A stretch of 64,000 bases of DNA from Macrocystis pyrifera (Eukaryota > Sar > Phaeophyceae > Laminariales > Laminariaceae). Made by a program: the position numbers and the translations under genes. Under the pieces are notes generated by a model, which was given only the letters and a program-made list of their open reading frames with translations, had not been told where the DNA came from and made no database searches. How positions within the stretch are numbered: the first letter of the stretch is position 1; every line of letters begins with the position of its first letter. Location of the stretch: positions 8,844,250 to 8,908,249 of the forward strand of contig JASSKH010000019.1 in assembly GCA_031763025.1 (NCBI GenBank), written 5' to 3'. Positions 44,395 through 55,835 of the stretch are shown here, piece by piece.

Positions 44395-44921
44395 GTGAGC
44401 TGGGACAATCGTTTGGATTTGCAGTGTTCGTGAATATCTAGTGCTCCCGTAGTATTATATTTCGTGAATAAGCCCCCCTGCCGCTCGAAGAACAATTCTA
44501 GCACGGGAAACTAGTATTCGGTACTAACCGTGATCCCCGTCAAGTCTACAGTAGTACTGAGATGGCCGGGAAATAGTTTGAGCTGTTAGTATGCACGCCA
44601 ATGACCAGTATTGCTCCACGCCGCGGCCGCCCTCTTCAGCGACCCACCACTCTCGTTAAATAGCACCTGTCAGGACGCCGCAAAACGAGCAGCAGCAGTA
44701 CGAGGTAATATTTGTCGTATTCCTAGCGCAGCTTCCTACAATCGATGAACGGGCCAAAGTCAAGGCGGAGCCATACCTCTGACCGATTGTGGAGTGGCGA
44801 CATAGTGGAACCATTGCATTATCTAGCACCACCGCAAGTGCTTTGCACGGCAGCTTGCGTGTGTTCACGCCCATTTTCTTCTCGCCTGTCTTCCCCCACC
44901 CTGTTCTCGTGCCGCGAATAG

Positions 44922-45011
44922 ATAACGAAGTAGGGGAGCAATGTTCCTTGGACTCGGACTGCATATCGGGATGCTGCGGATCGCAAGTGTCCCCTACACC
45001 ATTGTGCCTAG
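44922..45011 (+). CDS. Cys-rich module exon 1, CC type (phase 1-1, 90 nt)
   Basis: Bounded by an acceptor with pyrimidine tract (CCCTGTTCTCG...CGAATAG) and the donor CCTAG|GTACAG. Both introns are phase 1. The module reads GEQCSLDSDCISGCC, then nine residues to a final Cys: C-x5-C-x3-CC-x9-C. This is the same spacing class as the exons at 49812 and 54023. Phase-1 symmetric exons can be duplicated, shuffled or skipped without changing the frame. No known domain name fits with certainty; it resembles small disulfide knots. Confidence 0.6.
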
Positions 45012-46094
45012 GTACAGTGTATGCAGGTTCTAGCGGCTGGTACCGCACACAGTCGTCCTAAGGTATATAGGATGGATTCGTTGTTGCAGCCACCTTGGTT
45101 GGAGTGCGTGCCAGCCTGTCGGAGAACGAACACTATATTAATGTCATCGCTCAAAAGCCTCCAAGCATGCTTTGCAGTAGTCATGGCGCCTTCCTCGGAG
45201 TGAGGAGGTTTCTGTCAGAGATATTGGGAGTATACTCCTTGTTGTGAGGATCAGCATTGAGTCACAACGAAACACGACGATCGAGCGCGCAAAATATCGC
45301 GACGCAGCATCAAGACCATTATGTTTCGCATAGCACCGGCGCGAATAAACCAAAGGGTGAACAACACGCTTTCAGTTAATATAGTTTTTGCTGCGGATAA
45401 ACGCCTACCTGGTACTTCATGAATCGAAGAGGATGAAGCTTGTACACTAGCTTAGGAGATGAGTTGTACGTTTCCCAGCAGTGAGGTTGCGAGGTTCGAT
45501 TCCCGGCGTCGTCACCGCTACTGGTGTAAAAAACAAAGTTCTTGACATCTCAGACCATACCGGGGTGAGGGTAGAGTCTCGGAGACGGATGCAAGTATGT
45601 CGTATTTAGTGGACCCGAAAGTGTGCGTTTAACTAGGCCAGTAAGGCTATACTATATAATTTATATTCCAACCGAGTCTGACGCACAAGCAGATTCCATC
45701 CGACGCATAGTTACGGCAGGGACGCAACTGCAGTCATCTTGAAGTTCCTTCCTCACTTGAGGAGCTGTATGCATCACCCAAAAAACGTATTTATGAAACG
45801 TGCATGCTTAATTAACCCGAGGCGCAACCCCGTGGCCTGATGTTATATTGAAATATAGTGATAATGAAAACGATATTGGGTAGTTGCTGGGGCTGTGAGT
45901 TGGGTTCCTCTAAGTTACCCGTTACATATTTGTTGGCTAAGGGTTTCAGTTGTTGCAGCGGTGCCAACAATCCAACTATTCTGTGTACTTGGGTTTTCTT
46001 GCACGTGGAAAAGCATGCTTCGCGCGGGGAACGCATTTTCCCGCGGTATCAGGAGCGTACATCCGCGCGAACAGAGAGGGGTGTACTATAACTC

Positions 46095-46331
46095 ATGGCG
46101 CATGAACCCATCGTCACCGCCGGTGCTGGTGCCGATGGCAATGTCGTAGGTACTAGCAACGTTGAACCTGGCCCGTCGAATGACCACGGCGGCGATGGAA
46201 CCTGCGTCGATCAAGGGGTGGTTCCGATGCCTCTTTCTCGCCCGGGCGCGGGCGACAACGATGCGGTTCGCTACCGTTTAGTGAACGAGCGCCGCCTTTC
46301 CAAGCCCCCCAAATCGCATCACTGGGTGTGA
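46095..46331 (+). pseudogene. Small frame ending in a BED-finger-like start, possible hAT remnant
   Basis: The 78-codon frame starts with MAHEPIVTAG and ends SKPPKSHHWV before a TGA. If that codon were Trp the text would continue KYFTVY, which recalls the start of a BED zinc finger as found in hAT DNA transposases. No Cys/His continuation is visible. It lies in a predicted intron of the modular gene. Alternative: a chance frame. Confidence 0.2.
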
Positions 46332-46556
46332 AAGTACTTCACGGTGTACGTGAGGAGGCGTAGTCAACATCGCCGTTTGCGCGTTTGTAGTATATTGATT
46401 GCATCATTTTTTAGTTTTGTTACAATCCGATAAGACGAATTTTACAATACACGCTTTTCAACACAAACAAAAGTGCTAACCTTTTCTATCATGTTGCTTG
46501 TGTGTGAAAATAAGCCAAACAGTGCAATGTTTGTCTCCGGCAGGCTCTCCTGGGTC

Positions 46557-46558
<2 letters not shown>

Positions 46559-46618
<60 letters not shown>
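46559..46618 (+). repeat. Homopolymer run of 60 G
   Basis: An uninterrupted G tract between CTCCTGGGTCTT and ACTTGTTTGG. It may be real or a base-calling or assembly artefact. The poly-Gly and poly-Pro frames across it are meaningless. Confidence 0.9.
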
Positions 46619-46621
<3 letters not shown>

Positions 46622-46811
46622 TGTTTGGTTCGCTTCTCTCGCCTAACAATGCTAGACTAATCCGGTGGCTAGTGTCAGCCCACAAGTAGGGTAAAGTCAG
46701 TTAGGCACCTAGATCGGAACCCCAGCCAACTCACAGCCCTCGCAGTTGCTCGGTTGAGAAGCCTCGTATGACATATATTGTTTTCCCCTAATAGTGGTAC
46801 CCCTGTCGCAG

Positions 46812-46916
46812 CACCTGTACTGCCCAACATCCTCACAAGAGGGCACGCGGAAAGGATGTCTGGCTTGCCGACGGAGTCAAACGAAGTCCGATGCGTGGTG
46901 TGTGCGCCGTGCCTCG
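46812..46916 (+). CDS. Candidate exon of the modular gene (phase 1-1, 105 nt)
   Basis: The acceptor TACCCCTGTCGCAG and donor CTCG|GTAGGA leave one frame open that is phase 1 at both ends. The product ends NEVRCVVCAPCL, a compact Cys cluster, but its first two thirds lack Cys, so it is less convincing than the other modules. A second frame through the same stretch is also Cys-containing but has mismatched phases. Confidence 0.35.
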
Positions 46917-47944
46917 GTAGGAGAGTTAATACGAAACATCTTCCGACTTGATAGGGCTCTTTCACTGCGAAACTACACAAACTTTTTGCAAATCCAGCTT
47001 GCGCGTTTTCATTCTTGAAACTGTACGTACATGAAATATTTGCCTACGAGAAGCCCATTCGATATTTCATGGAGACACGCGTAGAACTATTTTTAAGCGG
47101 CGGTTTGGGAGAGACATACGGACTTGTGCGCCACAACACATGGGAAACGGGTCGGTGCCCCCTTCATCGCAGCATGACGCGTGCTTGAGACTTTAGAGAG
47201 GTAGTAGTATCAGATGGTTGGAACATTATGCGACCTTGTGACGGCCGCTACGTCCGTCAGCGCGTGTTTAAATGCGAGACGTCGTGACCTATGTAGAGCT
47301 TGTGAATGTAGACGGTTGGAATTCCCGTAGCGGGTAAATCACGACAACAGGCTGATGTTGCCCATTATTGAACAGAACGGCATGGAGAAAATCTCTGACC
47401 ACGCCTTCCGTCTTAATGCCGTGAAATGTTGATAGCTTGACACTAATGCATCACTTTCCTCTTCGCTGTTCGCCCAACATTATTACATGCTGCTTTTTCC
47501 TTGATCGGGATGTTGACAAGAGTGCAGGGCATCTAGCTTTTCGCCATAGCTATGAGAGAATGTTGGCATGGGACGGACTGTCGGCCAGTGCAACAGCCCG
47601 TAGAGCATATATACCCATAGTGCGTGAATATGTCCGAGATGGGCAAGTGACGGCCACCCCCGCTTCGATCATTTCTCGTCTCTGCATTTGTCCTTCGTTT
47701 TGTTTCGCCCTTTGGACCTGTCATATCAATATTATTTCCACAGTGGCCATATAAGCGTCTTGACAGACCGTCTCTTTCCCTACTCTTCACCCGTGAGCGT
47801 CACACACACTTTGGTGTCATCTGTGCCATCTCTCTCCACAGAGACAGACCCTTGACACACGCATAGTTCTTTCAGCGTGGAGGTACTTGCGCTCAATAGC
47901 TCCTTTCGATGTATTGACACCGCTTCGTCGTTTGCCTTTGACAG

Positions 47945-48037
47945 ATACGAGAACACATGGCCCCGGAGAGGCTTGCAGCACGATTGATGGTTGCGACTGC
48001 CTGGTTGGAAAGTGCGATGGAGGTTTCTGCTCGGAAG
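47945..48037 (+). CDS. Cys-rich module exon, CDC type (phase 1-1, 93 nt)
   Basis: Strong acceptor GTCGTTTGCCTTTGACAG and donor GGAAG|GTGTCG, both phase 1. The module contains PGEACSTIDGCDC and then GKCDGGFC, giving C-x5-C-x-C-x4-C-x4-C. The exon at 52127 has exactly the same Cys spacing and the same PGEAC and DGCDC words, which argues strongly that both are real and arose by exon duplication. Confidence 0.65.
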
Positions 48038-48547
48038 GTGTCGTAACCCCCGTTTCCAGTGGTATCTAAGCTTATTGTACATACCCGTGTGTGATAATCG
48101 GAAAATTACAACGCATGTGCCTGGGCTTGTGGTCTTTAAACATCCCTTCCGTTATGTCTGTACAAATAATAAGGTAGTGTTTATTTGGAACGAACAGCTT
48201 CTACCAGGGCAGCAAAGGCTCATTTTCATTTAGTGAGTGGTATCGATCACATGGTAGTCACCGGCGATACTTTTTCTCTGTCTCGAGCCTGTGTCTGGCG
48301 TTGTATCGTGAACATCACCAAATATAGTCACACTGCATGAACTCGCGACGATCAAAATCTACTACCTGGTATCCGTTTCCCCCACGACGTTGCACAAGTA
48401 TACATCGCTCCGACGGCCTACTTCGGCGGCCTGAGTCTTTGTTCAATATGAACCGTGGATATTCTTGCACGTCGTTCAGAGGAGCGCCGAATAGCCTCAC
48501 ACCAGTATTGTTCCCGCTCTCCGGCTTTGCGTTTTTTGAACTTGCAG

Positions 48548-48577
48548 GTGCTTCTTCATCTACAAGTATGCTCGAAG
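48548..48577 (+). CDS. Possible 30-nt micro-exon of the modular gene
   Basis: A strong acceptor (GCGTTTTTTGAACTTGCAG) is followed after 30 nt by GAAG|GTACGA. The frame is open and phase 1 at both ends, encoding ASSSTSMLE. It could be a short linker exon. A 30-nt exon is easy to find by chance, so confidence is low. Confidence 0.2.
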
Positions 48578-49726
48578 GTACGAGGGTGTTGTCACGATAT
48601 GTTTCATGTAGAAGTCATCACATCCGTAAATGAAGCGCATGGGAACACGCCAGTACACACCAAATTACGACTTTATCTGGTTGTTCGCTCGTTATATTTC
48701 AGGCCATCTCCTGTAACGTTACATACAGTACTTCTGAGTGATGTGTGGTCGAATGTCTCTGTACTCGCGGTTTGCAGTAGTAGTCCAAAGGCTCGTTGTT
48801 CGTACTCCTTCTGCACATTTAGCAGAAACTATAAAATGTCAGGTGAGACCCGAGACTGGGCCGCACGAAGGAAGGCGGTTCGCCATACCCCACAGAATTC
48901 ACCTGTTTCCGACCGTGTGCCGCTTGACAATCGTCAAAGACGTATACAGCTCTGTCAAGAAATATTTGGTCCGAACGAATACTTATGAACAGCCCAACGG
49001 TCACTACATTTCAAGGCAGGTACCTATGCAGTAGTTACTTTAGAAACTGAATTTCACACTTTGGCTTAGGTTGTATTTCGGTAAGCCGTTGATAGTTGAC
49101 AAACATGTCGCCGATCAACGCTTCAATCAACAACACGAGATCATACACTGTAGGAGGAGTGAAAGCACGAGGAAATTGATCAGGATGGGCAACACATACG
49201 GCAACCAGTAGATACAAAAAACCACAAGGGGAAAGCAACAACATTATTCCATCCTCTCTCGTTGAATATTCCCAACAGGTGAAGCCCTCTCATCCCAACT
49301 ACTTCAAACGTCGTAAAATACCGCAGTCGCTTTGTTCCATGTGTACCAATCTGGTTACCTGTTGTTGTGTTTTTACGGTCATTCTAAGTTTGCACAGTCG
49401 GTCGTGATGAACACACAGTCAGGGCGACACGAAGTAAAGTCACCATCTTAGTGCTGACATGACGGCCGCCCATTCACTAAGAGTGCAGCACAACTTCCCG
49501 TCGCCTCAATAAGCATTGGAACACCAGCAAGCACCAAATACTTATTGAATTTGAACGCACCGGGGACGAGTGTACTGGGATGACCTCTCCAACCCAACCA
49601 CGTACGTGCGTGCATAGAACGCTCTGCCTTGAGATAATTTTCATTACGTCAGTACTACTTGGCCGTTGCTAACGTGCCTAACATGGGAGAATGTTACATG
49701 AACGTCCACCCGCTCCTCGTCTCTCC

Positions 49727-49764
49727 GCCTGCCTGCCTGCCTGCCTACCTGCCTGCCTGCTTGC
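49727..49764 (+). repeat. GCCT microsatellite serving as pyrimidine tract
   Basis: About nine tandem TGCC/TACC units lie upstream of the exon at 49812 and form most of its pyrimidine tract. Length changes here could alter splicing. Confidence 0.7.
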
Positions 49765-49811
49765 TTTCGCTCTGTCTCGGTGCTTCGATTCGTGTACTGT
49801 ACGCCTTAAAG

Positions 49812-49880
49812 TGTGCGTATTGGACAGGGATTGCGATTCGGGATGCTGCTCGTTACTGCTGGATACGAACGTGTGCCTCC
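49812..49880 (+). CDS. Cys-rich module exon, CC type (phase 1-1, 69 nt)
   Basis: The first AG after the long pyrimidine tract is CCTTAAAG; the donor CTCC|GTAAGT is close to ideal. Both edges are phase 1. The product CVLDRDCDSGCC plus eight residues and a final Cys has the pattern C-x5-C-x3-CC-x8-C, matching the exon at 44922 (CSLDSDCISGCC). This is the shortest of the convincing modules. Confidence 0.6.
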
Positions 49881-51085
49881 GTAAGTGCTTGGAGTGTGGC
49901 GAGACAAAAACATGTATGGGGCTGTAAATGAACCCCTCACCCATCCCTCGACAGGGACGCTCCGTCGTGCAACGTCGTACGACAGAGAATGCCGTAAAGA
50001 GCATGCTGAGCCGCGCGTGGCAGTCGAAAGCTCTCACGAATATTTCGGAAGTCGACATAGGCATCATCGACGTGTATTCATGCTACCTATTGTGTGCGGT
50101 GAATAGCCGGGATATTATTCCCCGGCCTGTCGGGCAGGGACCAACGGGAAGATTGGCCTACGACGAGAGCTATACTGTTATAAGTATTACCCTGGGCTGG
50201 GTAATTGATCGATGTTTCACCCCTATATAGCTCAGTAGGTAACACCTTCACATTTGGCGTTGTCGGCAAGGCAAAAAGGGTCGAAGAATGTGTTCACGGA
50301 TGGTGTGTCACGGTGAACGTCGACGACAAAGTCGTCGGTGGGGGCCGGGGCGGAATGGTATCCGTGGGGCATGACTGCATTGACGCACTGCCGCCCTTTA
50401 CTAGTCTTGAGTAGCAAGAGTGTGTACTTGTTTAGTGTATATAGTAGAACCCGATTGTAGTGGTAAGGGAATGTAATGCAGGTACTATTGGAACTGGCTA
50501 GGAATACAGCTTCTTTTGTTCAGTAAACTTCTTCTTGTGTTGTCGCACTATTCCGCATGACGAGATAAGGGAGCTGTCGAGAGAGTGAATCGATTGGGGC
50601 TTTATTCAAGGCACAAAGCCCACTCCGCTCTCCTTCACCTGCTGGACGGGTAAGACAATTCTCGGAGGAACTTTCTTCAGGGGCATGTACACTCTCTTCT
50701 ATCGGCTATCCTAACCATTGTACTGCAGAGGAAACTTCAGAGCCCCGGGAATACTCTTGGGTATTCAGGGCCTTGATACTGCGGGCTGTGTCCTAACCAC
50801 TTTTATTGCGCGCTACTATAGCATATCGCATTAGTCCACCCTGAATAGTCGTATATGCAGACCACACGACGGTCAAAGAATGACAACGGAGTTCATCCGA
50901 TAAAAGACCGGCAAGGGAAGTCGAAGAGCGACTACTCGAAACAATGAAATGAGGCCATAGATTTCCCGACACCTCGTAGTGAGGCCTGGGAGTCAAGAGT
51001 ATTCCCGGGGTTCTGATACTACGGGCTGTATCATAACCACTTGTATAGCCCGATACGATATCATATCACAATACGTTGATGCAGT

Positions 51086-51330
51086 TTAGGGTCATTCTTA
51101 TCGGAGACCTTTTTTTCCATGATTTCCATGCATTTTTCGCGCAAGTTCTTAATCTTCCAGATTTTCCAGATTTTTTTCCAAATATTTGAAATTCAGCAAA
51201 CATGATTTTTTTGCTTGTAGAGAATTTCACGAATAGTGACAGAACGCCTCCGTTTATTCATACATATCTCCCCTTATTTCCGAAATTTTGAAATTTTGGA
51301 AAAAAAACTCTCCGATAAGAATTAATCTTA
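51086..51330. mobile_element. MITE with CTTATCGGAGAG inverted ends, copy 2
   Basis: Left end TTCTTATCGGAGACCTTTTTTT pairs with right end AAAAAAACTCTCCGATAAGAA (written over two halves). The interior TTTCACGAATAGTGACAGAA is inverted relative to copy 1. It sits in a predicted intron of the modular gene. Confidence 0.75.
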
Positions 51331-52126
51331 GACAGTATGCGTGTGCGACGCCCGATACAATAGGCCTAGCACTTTTCGGACAACCGCATTCCTGAGAGAT
51401 GGAGAACTACTGAACGTCATTTGGTTGTTTGTACTAGCGTTCTCGTGACGCTTCGGACCTACTGTACGTAGGCCACCAGATTTCTCATCGGATTAGGTGT
51501 TATTTATTGGCCTTTTTGTTCCGGACGAGATGTAGAGCTGCTCAAATTAGGATCTTGAGCGAAAATTACAGGTGCATCACTACCGTAGTATTCATCGTTC
51601 ATTCACTCCTTGCCTTGATACAACTGATCGTGTGAGGATTGCCTGTGCTACTTTAGGCAGATCGACCAGAAGCCGCTCGTTGAGAGCTTTTCGGTTGATC
51701 TTCGACGAAACCACTTGGCCATTGAAGTACACCCTTAAGTTGTAGGCTAAGCGAATTGCCAATTTTTCATGTATTACTAGTTTGATTAATCACCCTCTAG
51801 AGCATTTGATAGAGTGGGAGTAGAAATACTCGTGACACTTGTACTAATTTGTCTTTCTACATGCCAAAATATGGCACGATTAAAGTTTACATCCGCGAAA
51901 TACATATCGGGGCTTGTACCGTTTCCATGGGGTGTAAACTGCAGTGGTGATGCCTGTACGAGAGGTGGTACTACTCCCGCCTTTGAGGAATCCCGATCCA
52001 TCCGCCGCCCGTCTGAGTGGCTAGCGGTGTATTTTGAATATGCAACATACCATCCGTTTTTATTTCGGTCTCACAAGCGTAGACGGCGCCGTGAACACAC
52101 GGCTTGATGTCCATCTATTTCTGCAG

Positions 52127-52216
52127 AGAAAGCTGCCCTGAGTCCTGGGGAGGCGTGCCGTACGGGGGACGGGTGCGACTGCTTCCATGGATTGTGTATC
52201 AGCGGTATTTGTGCAG
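52127..52216 (+). CDS. Cys-rich module exon, CDC type (phase 1-1, 90 nt)
   Basis: Textbook acceptor (CCATCTATTTCTGCAG) and donor (TGCAG|GTGAGG), phase 1 at both ends. The module contains SPGEACRTGDGCDC followed by HGLCISGIC, with Cys spacing C-x5-C-x-C-x4-C-x4-C identical to the exon at 47945. Six residues of linker precede it. The combination of ideal splice sites, conserved phase and conserved module makes this the anchor exon for the gene model. Confidence 0.7.
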
Positions 52217-54022
52217 GTGAGGCACGATCATTTCGCGCGTATAAGAATACGTACGAAGTTCGACGTTTGTGGATGGACGACCAAATGCTGAAGTCATCTC
52301 CCGACCGATGAGACACAGGGATTTGAGCGTTTTACTAAAAACGTCTACTCAGCGGAAACACTCCCCAATATCCATACAGCACCTGGCTAATGGGATGTCT
52401 GCTTCGGGTCGCGTGTACAATGCTTGTCGCATATGGTATTTAGATGATCGGTAGAGCTCAAGACGTTAGGGGTTACTGCTGTAGGTCACAAATAGTTTGT
52501 GCCCCTTCCTTCCTAGAATAACTGGCGATATGCCTCGGAAGCTGAAAGCAACTATGTTATGGAAATTCGTACCAGGAATGAACTACCACCCTCACACTAC
52601 AGAAACTCAAGTCAGCATTAAGTATATATTTATCCCACCCATATCCAACATAAATATCGCTGACACCGCCGCGTACGTGCTTCATCTGTGCACATACACT
52701 ACAAACGATATCCTTGATGCTATAGTCGGCTTCCGAAAGCATGTGTTAGATATAAGCGCGATCTCTCGGGCGTGCCGTCCTTAGGCGTTTCGGCTCGGGT
52801 GTTGGGCTTAGATCGGGGGTGGCAGGGGCGAGGGGACGCAGACACCGGGAAAAGCTCCACCTCGCGGCGCGGATGCGAAATAGGAGAGGCGAGGGTGCGG
52901 GGCAATTGAACGTTGGCGTGGAAATAGGGAGGTCAAGGTGCTTACCCCGTCACGAACAAAAGCCCGGCCTCGCATCCTCAGAGCGGACGTGATAGTTGGT
53001 GCCGCGGTTTGGCGGGCACTGGCTGAGACAATGAGGGTCATAGGGAGGGGGGGAGACCTGTTTAGCGCTTACCCGTCGCGTGGTCGTCCAAAGAGGAGCG
53101 TCGAAGCAGACTGACATGTAGTTTTCACTAATAAAATATCGAGTGAGGATTGCTTGAGAAATCTCAATCGAAACAGAAAAACTCGATACATCGTTCGCTC
53201 GGGCGATCGCGTCGTCACGTGGATCGGACCCGTCATTATGAAAAGGTATTCGATCCTCTGGAAACAAAACCCTGCTATCCAAGCGCGGAAGGCGCAAGCG
53301 TACAGCGAATAAGAGCTTCCTGTTGATTCCCGCCCCAGCATATTGCGTGCTACTACTGCATACTATTGTAGTGCTTCTTCTTCTTCTTCTCTTTTTTCTG
53401 CTGTATCATACACCAATAGGAACCATAAATAGTATTTGTTAGTGGTAGTGCCGTCCTGTGCCGCTGGGTTTCGCCATCGCTCGGCCGACACGTTCACTCG
53501 CCCCTCGCCTGCGTCCGACCGTTCGAGATTTGGTCGCTCGGTACTTGTTTCGCAGGATTAGACCACTTGCCTCGTTCGTGTGCTGTCGCTGGCTTGCTCG
53601 ATCGACTGCGGCTCCGCTCGTCCCGCTGCTCTTGAGTAAAGGATAGAGTGCATGAAGTAGCAGGGCGAAATCCAAAGTATAGATCTCGGTTGGCGAATGC
53701 CTCGTCGCGTTTCGCTGAAAATGCACTAAGCTACCCTAAGGCACAGTGCAGCTATCTGTCCAAAGCAAAATGATGTGCAGCCCCGGACACACCGCGTTAA
53801 AAATTGCATCGCCTCGGTATGTCGTGGTATTGCTTCACTGGGATCTCCTCGTGACGATATTACTCGCTTACTCGCCGAATACAACACTCAAGACGGTCGC
53901 CTATAAACCCCTATACCCCACACTAAATCACAACGACTGACGACTGCCTAACGGTGGTAAGACTACATAATTTTGTAACATCTTTGCCGAACGGAGCTCA
54001 ATCGTTTTTCTGCCACTTACAG

Positions 54023-54172
54023 CGTTGCTTCGTCGGGCGGTTGTCCATCTGCTGCGATATCTGGAATTATCTAACGAATCGCCTGGGACAGACTGCGAGG
54101 ACGATAGCGACTGCCCAGGAGATACTGAATGCTGCGTGGATGGGACATGTTTTGAAGACATCAGCGAATGCG
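54023..54172 (+). CDS. Cys-rich module exon, CC type with Leu-rich linker (phase 1-1, 150 nt)
   Basis: Acceptor GTTTTTCTGCCACTTACAG and donor TGCG|GTGAGA are strong; both phases are 1. After a 25-residue Leu/Arg-rich linker the module reads TDCEDDSDCPGDTECC and then a Cys after four residues and another Cys at the exon end: C-x5-C-x5-CC-x4-C. It shares the DSDC...CC core with exons 44922 and 49812. Confidence 0.65.
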
Positions 54173-55144
54173 GTGAGATATCCGCTCTAAACACGATAGA
54201 GATGGTTGGAGTTTTGGTGTTGCTCGGTTCGTCGATCAAAGACGGTAGCGATTATTGCCGATCTCTGCTGTACAGAAATGCATTGCCTGCCACCCCACCC
54301 AGGAGGAATTATTTAGGCGTTGCCGACTCATACTCGTGGCTGACCGCGTGATTCTTTTCGAAACAAGAATCCTGCGGTAGTGTTAGTTTTTGAAATCCCG
54401 CGGCTCTCAAGCTAGAACAAGGAAAAACAGCCACCTACGATGGCCGCAATACGCCCCCCTTTCTTCACACGACCTTGCGAAACGCAACAGACCGAGCCTT
54501 TAAAACAAAACACAATTGCAAGCCGCATGTTCGGCCGCTGTAAACTTGGCCATGATATACTTCGAAGTACATACACACTTAGCGTGACGACCTCTCGTCG
54601 AGATTTTAGTGGGGCAAAATACCAAGCAGATAAGAGAAAATCGAAATTCGAACATTCTTTTGTGTATTCCGTTTGAAGTGCGTATAGTTCTTTCGCCGGG
54701 CTCAACGTCCGATGCGGCGATCATCGGAGGCTTGCACGCTAGCTGTCTGCATCGCCAAAAGACGGAAACGTTTTACCTACAGCACCAGCCATGGGTTAGT
54801 GATGCGTGCTACGATGGAGGTGCGCCTACTATTTTCCTGAGGCTCCTCACTCGGAGATCTCTATACCCCACCCAAACCCTGACCTAAATTGTTTTTTTTG
54901 CAACCTCTATGACCAATACGAGGGCATAGGTATCTACAACAAAGCACACTGTCGCAGTGACATTGGGGTAATTCTTGAATTGAGTTTGTTCATTATAAAG
55001 TCAGAAACAGTTTGGCGAAGTATCAGCAGTGCTACTCCTATCGTAAAACCACGTCAGTTGGTAGTGGCGAACTCATGAGACGCCCGCGAATAAATTTGGC
55101 AGCGGGAATTTGTTTAATATCGAGGCATTTCGACGTATTTCAAG

Positions 55145-55297
55145 CGGCTTGCACGTTGTACTCCAGGCACAGACACGAGTATGGAGAGAAGCGTCGAGGT
55201 TTCCGCTCGCAGTGCGTGTCAAGTTGTGTGATACAATGCGATTCAGGGCAAACATTTACACTTTGCCAGAGCTTGGTGTGCAGACCGTCAAGTGTTG
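55145..55297 (+). CDS. Candidate Cys-rich exon (phase 1-1, 153 nt)
   Basis: The acceptor GACGTATTTCAAG is acceptable and the donor GTTG|GTTTAA is weak. The frame is phase 1 at both ends and carries QCVSSCVIQCDSGQ then TLCQSLVC, i.e. five closely spaced Cys after an early Cys. It lies at the expected distance between the exon at 54023 and the terminal exon. The weak donor is the main doubt. Confidence 0.4.
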
Positions 55298-55835
55298 GTT
55301 TAAACTAGAGTCATCCGTGTCACATGGAGGCGGGTCCGGTCCAGTTTGACTACAGTACATTTTGTACGGTGGGACAAATGATAGACCTTCCTGACGCCTT
55401 TATGGGACAATCGACTATACATTGCAATCGATTTTCGTGGCCGATGCAATTCGGGGCGGTATGCTTGAACCAGCCCGTACATTATTGTATTTGAGTCTTC
55501 AACTCAGCGGTAGGGGGCGTCGAACTTCCAAATCGCAGACAAGACCCTCAAGTAGTTCACGACAATAGTAACACAGGGCAGAAAACGGTGAACGTACTGC
55601 GTAGTAAACACCATGCGATGGACGCTATGCACAGATATCATGCGAAGTATAGTGTTTCGACAACCGGGCATCCGAAATATCCACGGAACTGTAAATTGTT
55701 GATGGTTGCCAACAAAATAGTGCATAAGTGTGAATTACGGGGATGGCCCGTGAACGAGTTAAATACATTGCCTATGCCCGGCCTGGGTGACCTTGCGTCT
55801 GCGTACTAAGTGCGTACTCTCTCCCCATTTACTAG

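Noticed and set aside
45480-45535. B-box-like GAGGTTCGATTCCCGG
   Set aside because: No matching acceptor stem, A box or cloverleaf upstream; at best a tRNA fragment.
46476-46689. Poly-Pro and poly-Gly frames
   Set aside because: They are translations of the 60-G homopolymer.
48703-48842. Cys-containing exon candidate of the modular gene with donor TCAG|GTGAGA
   Set aside because: The only open frame is phase 2 at the acceptor and phase 1 at the donor, which does not fit its neighbours.
50222-50295. tRNA-like start (TATAGCTCAGTAGGTAACAC)
   Set aside because: The A-box match is good, but no acceptor stem can form with downstream sequence and the T-arm candidate (GGGTCGAAGAATG) is poor.
53438-53726. 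Frames open on both strands near 53.5 kb
   Set aside because: No splice sites of matching phase, no motif and biased composition.
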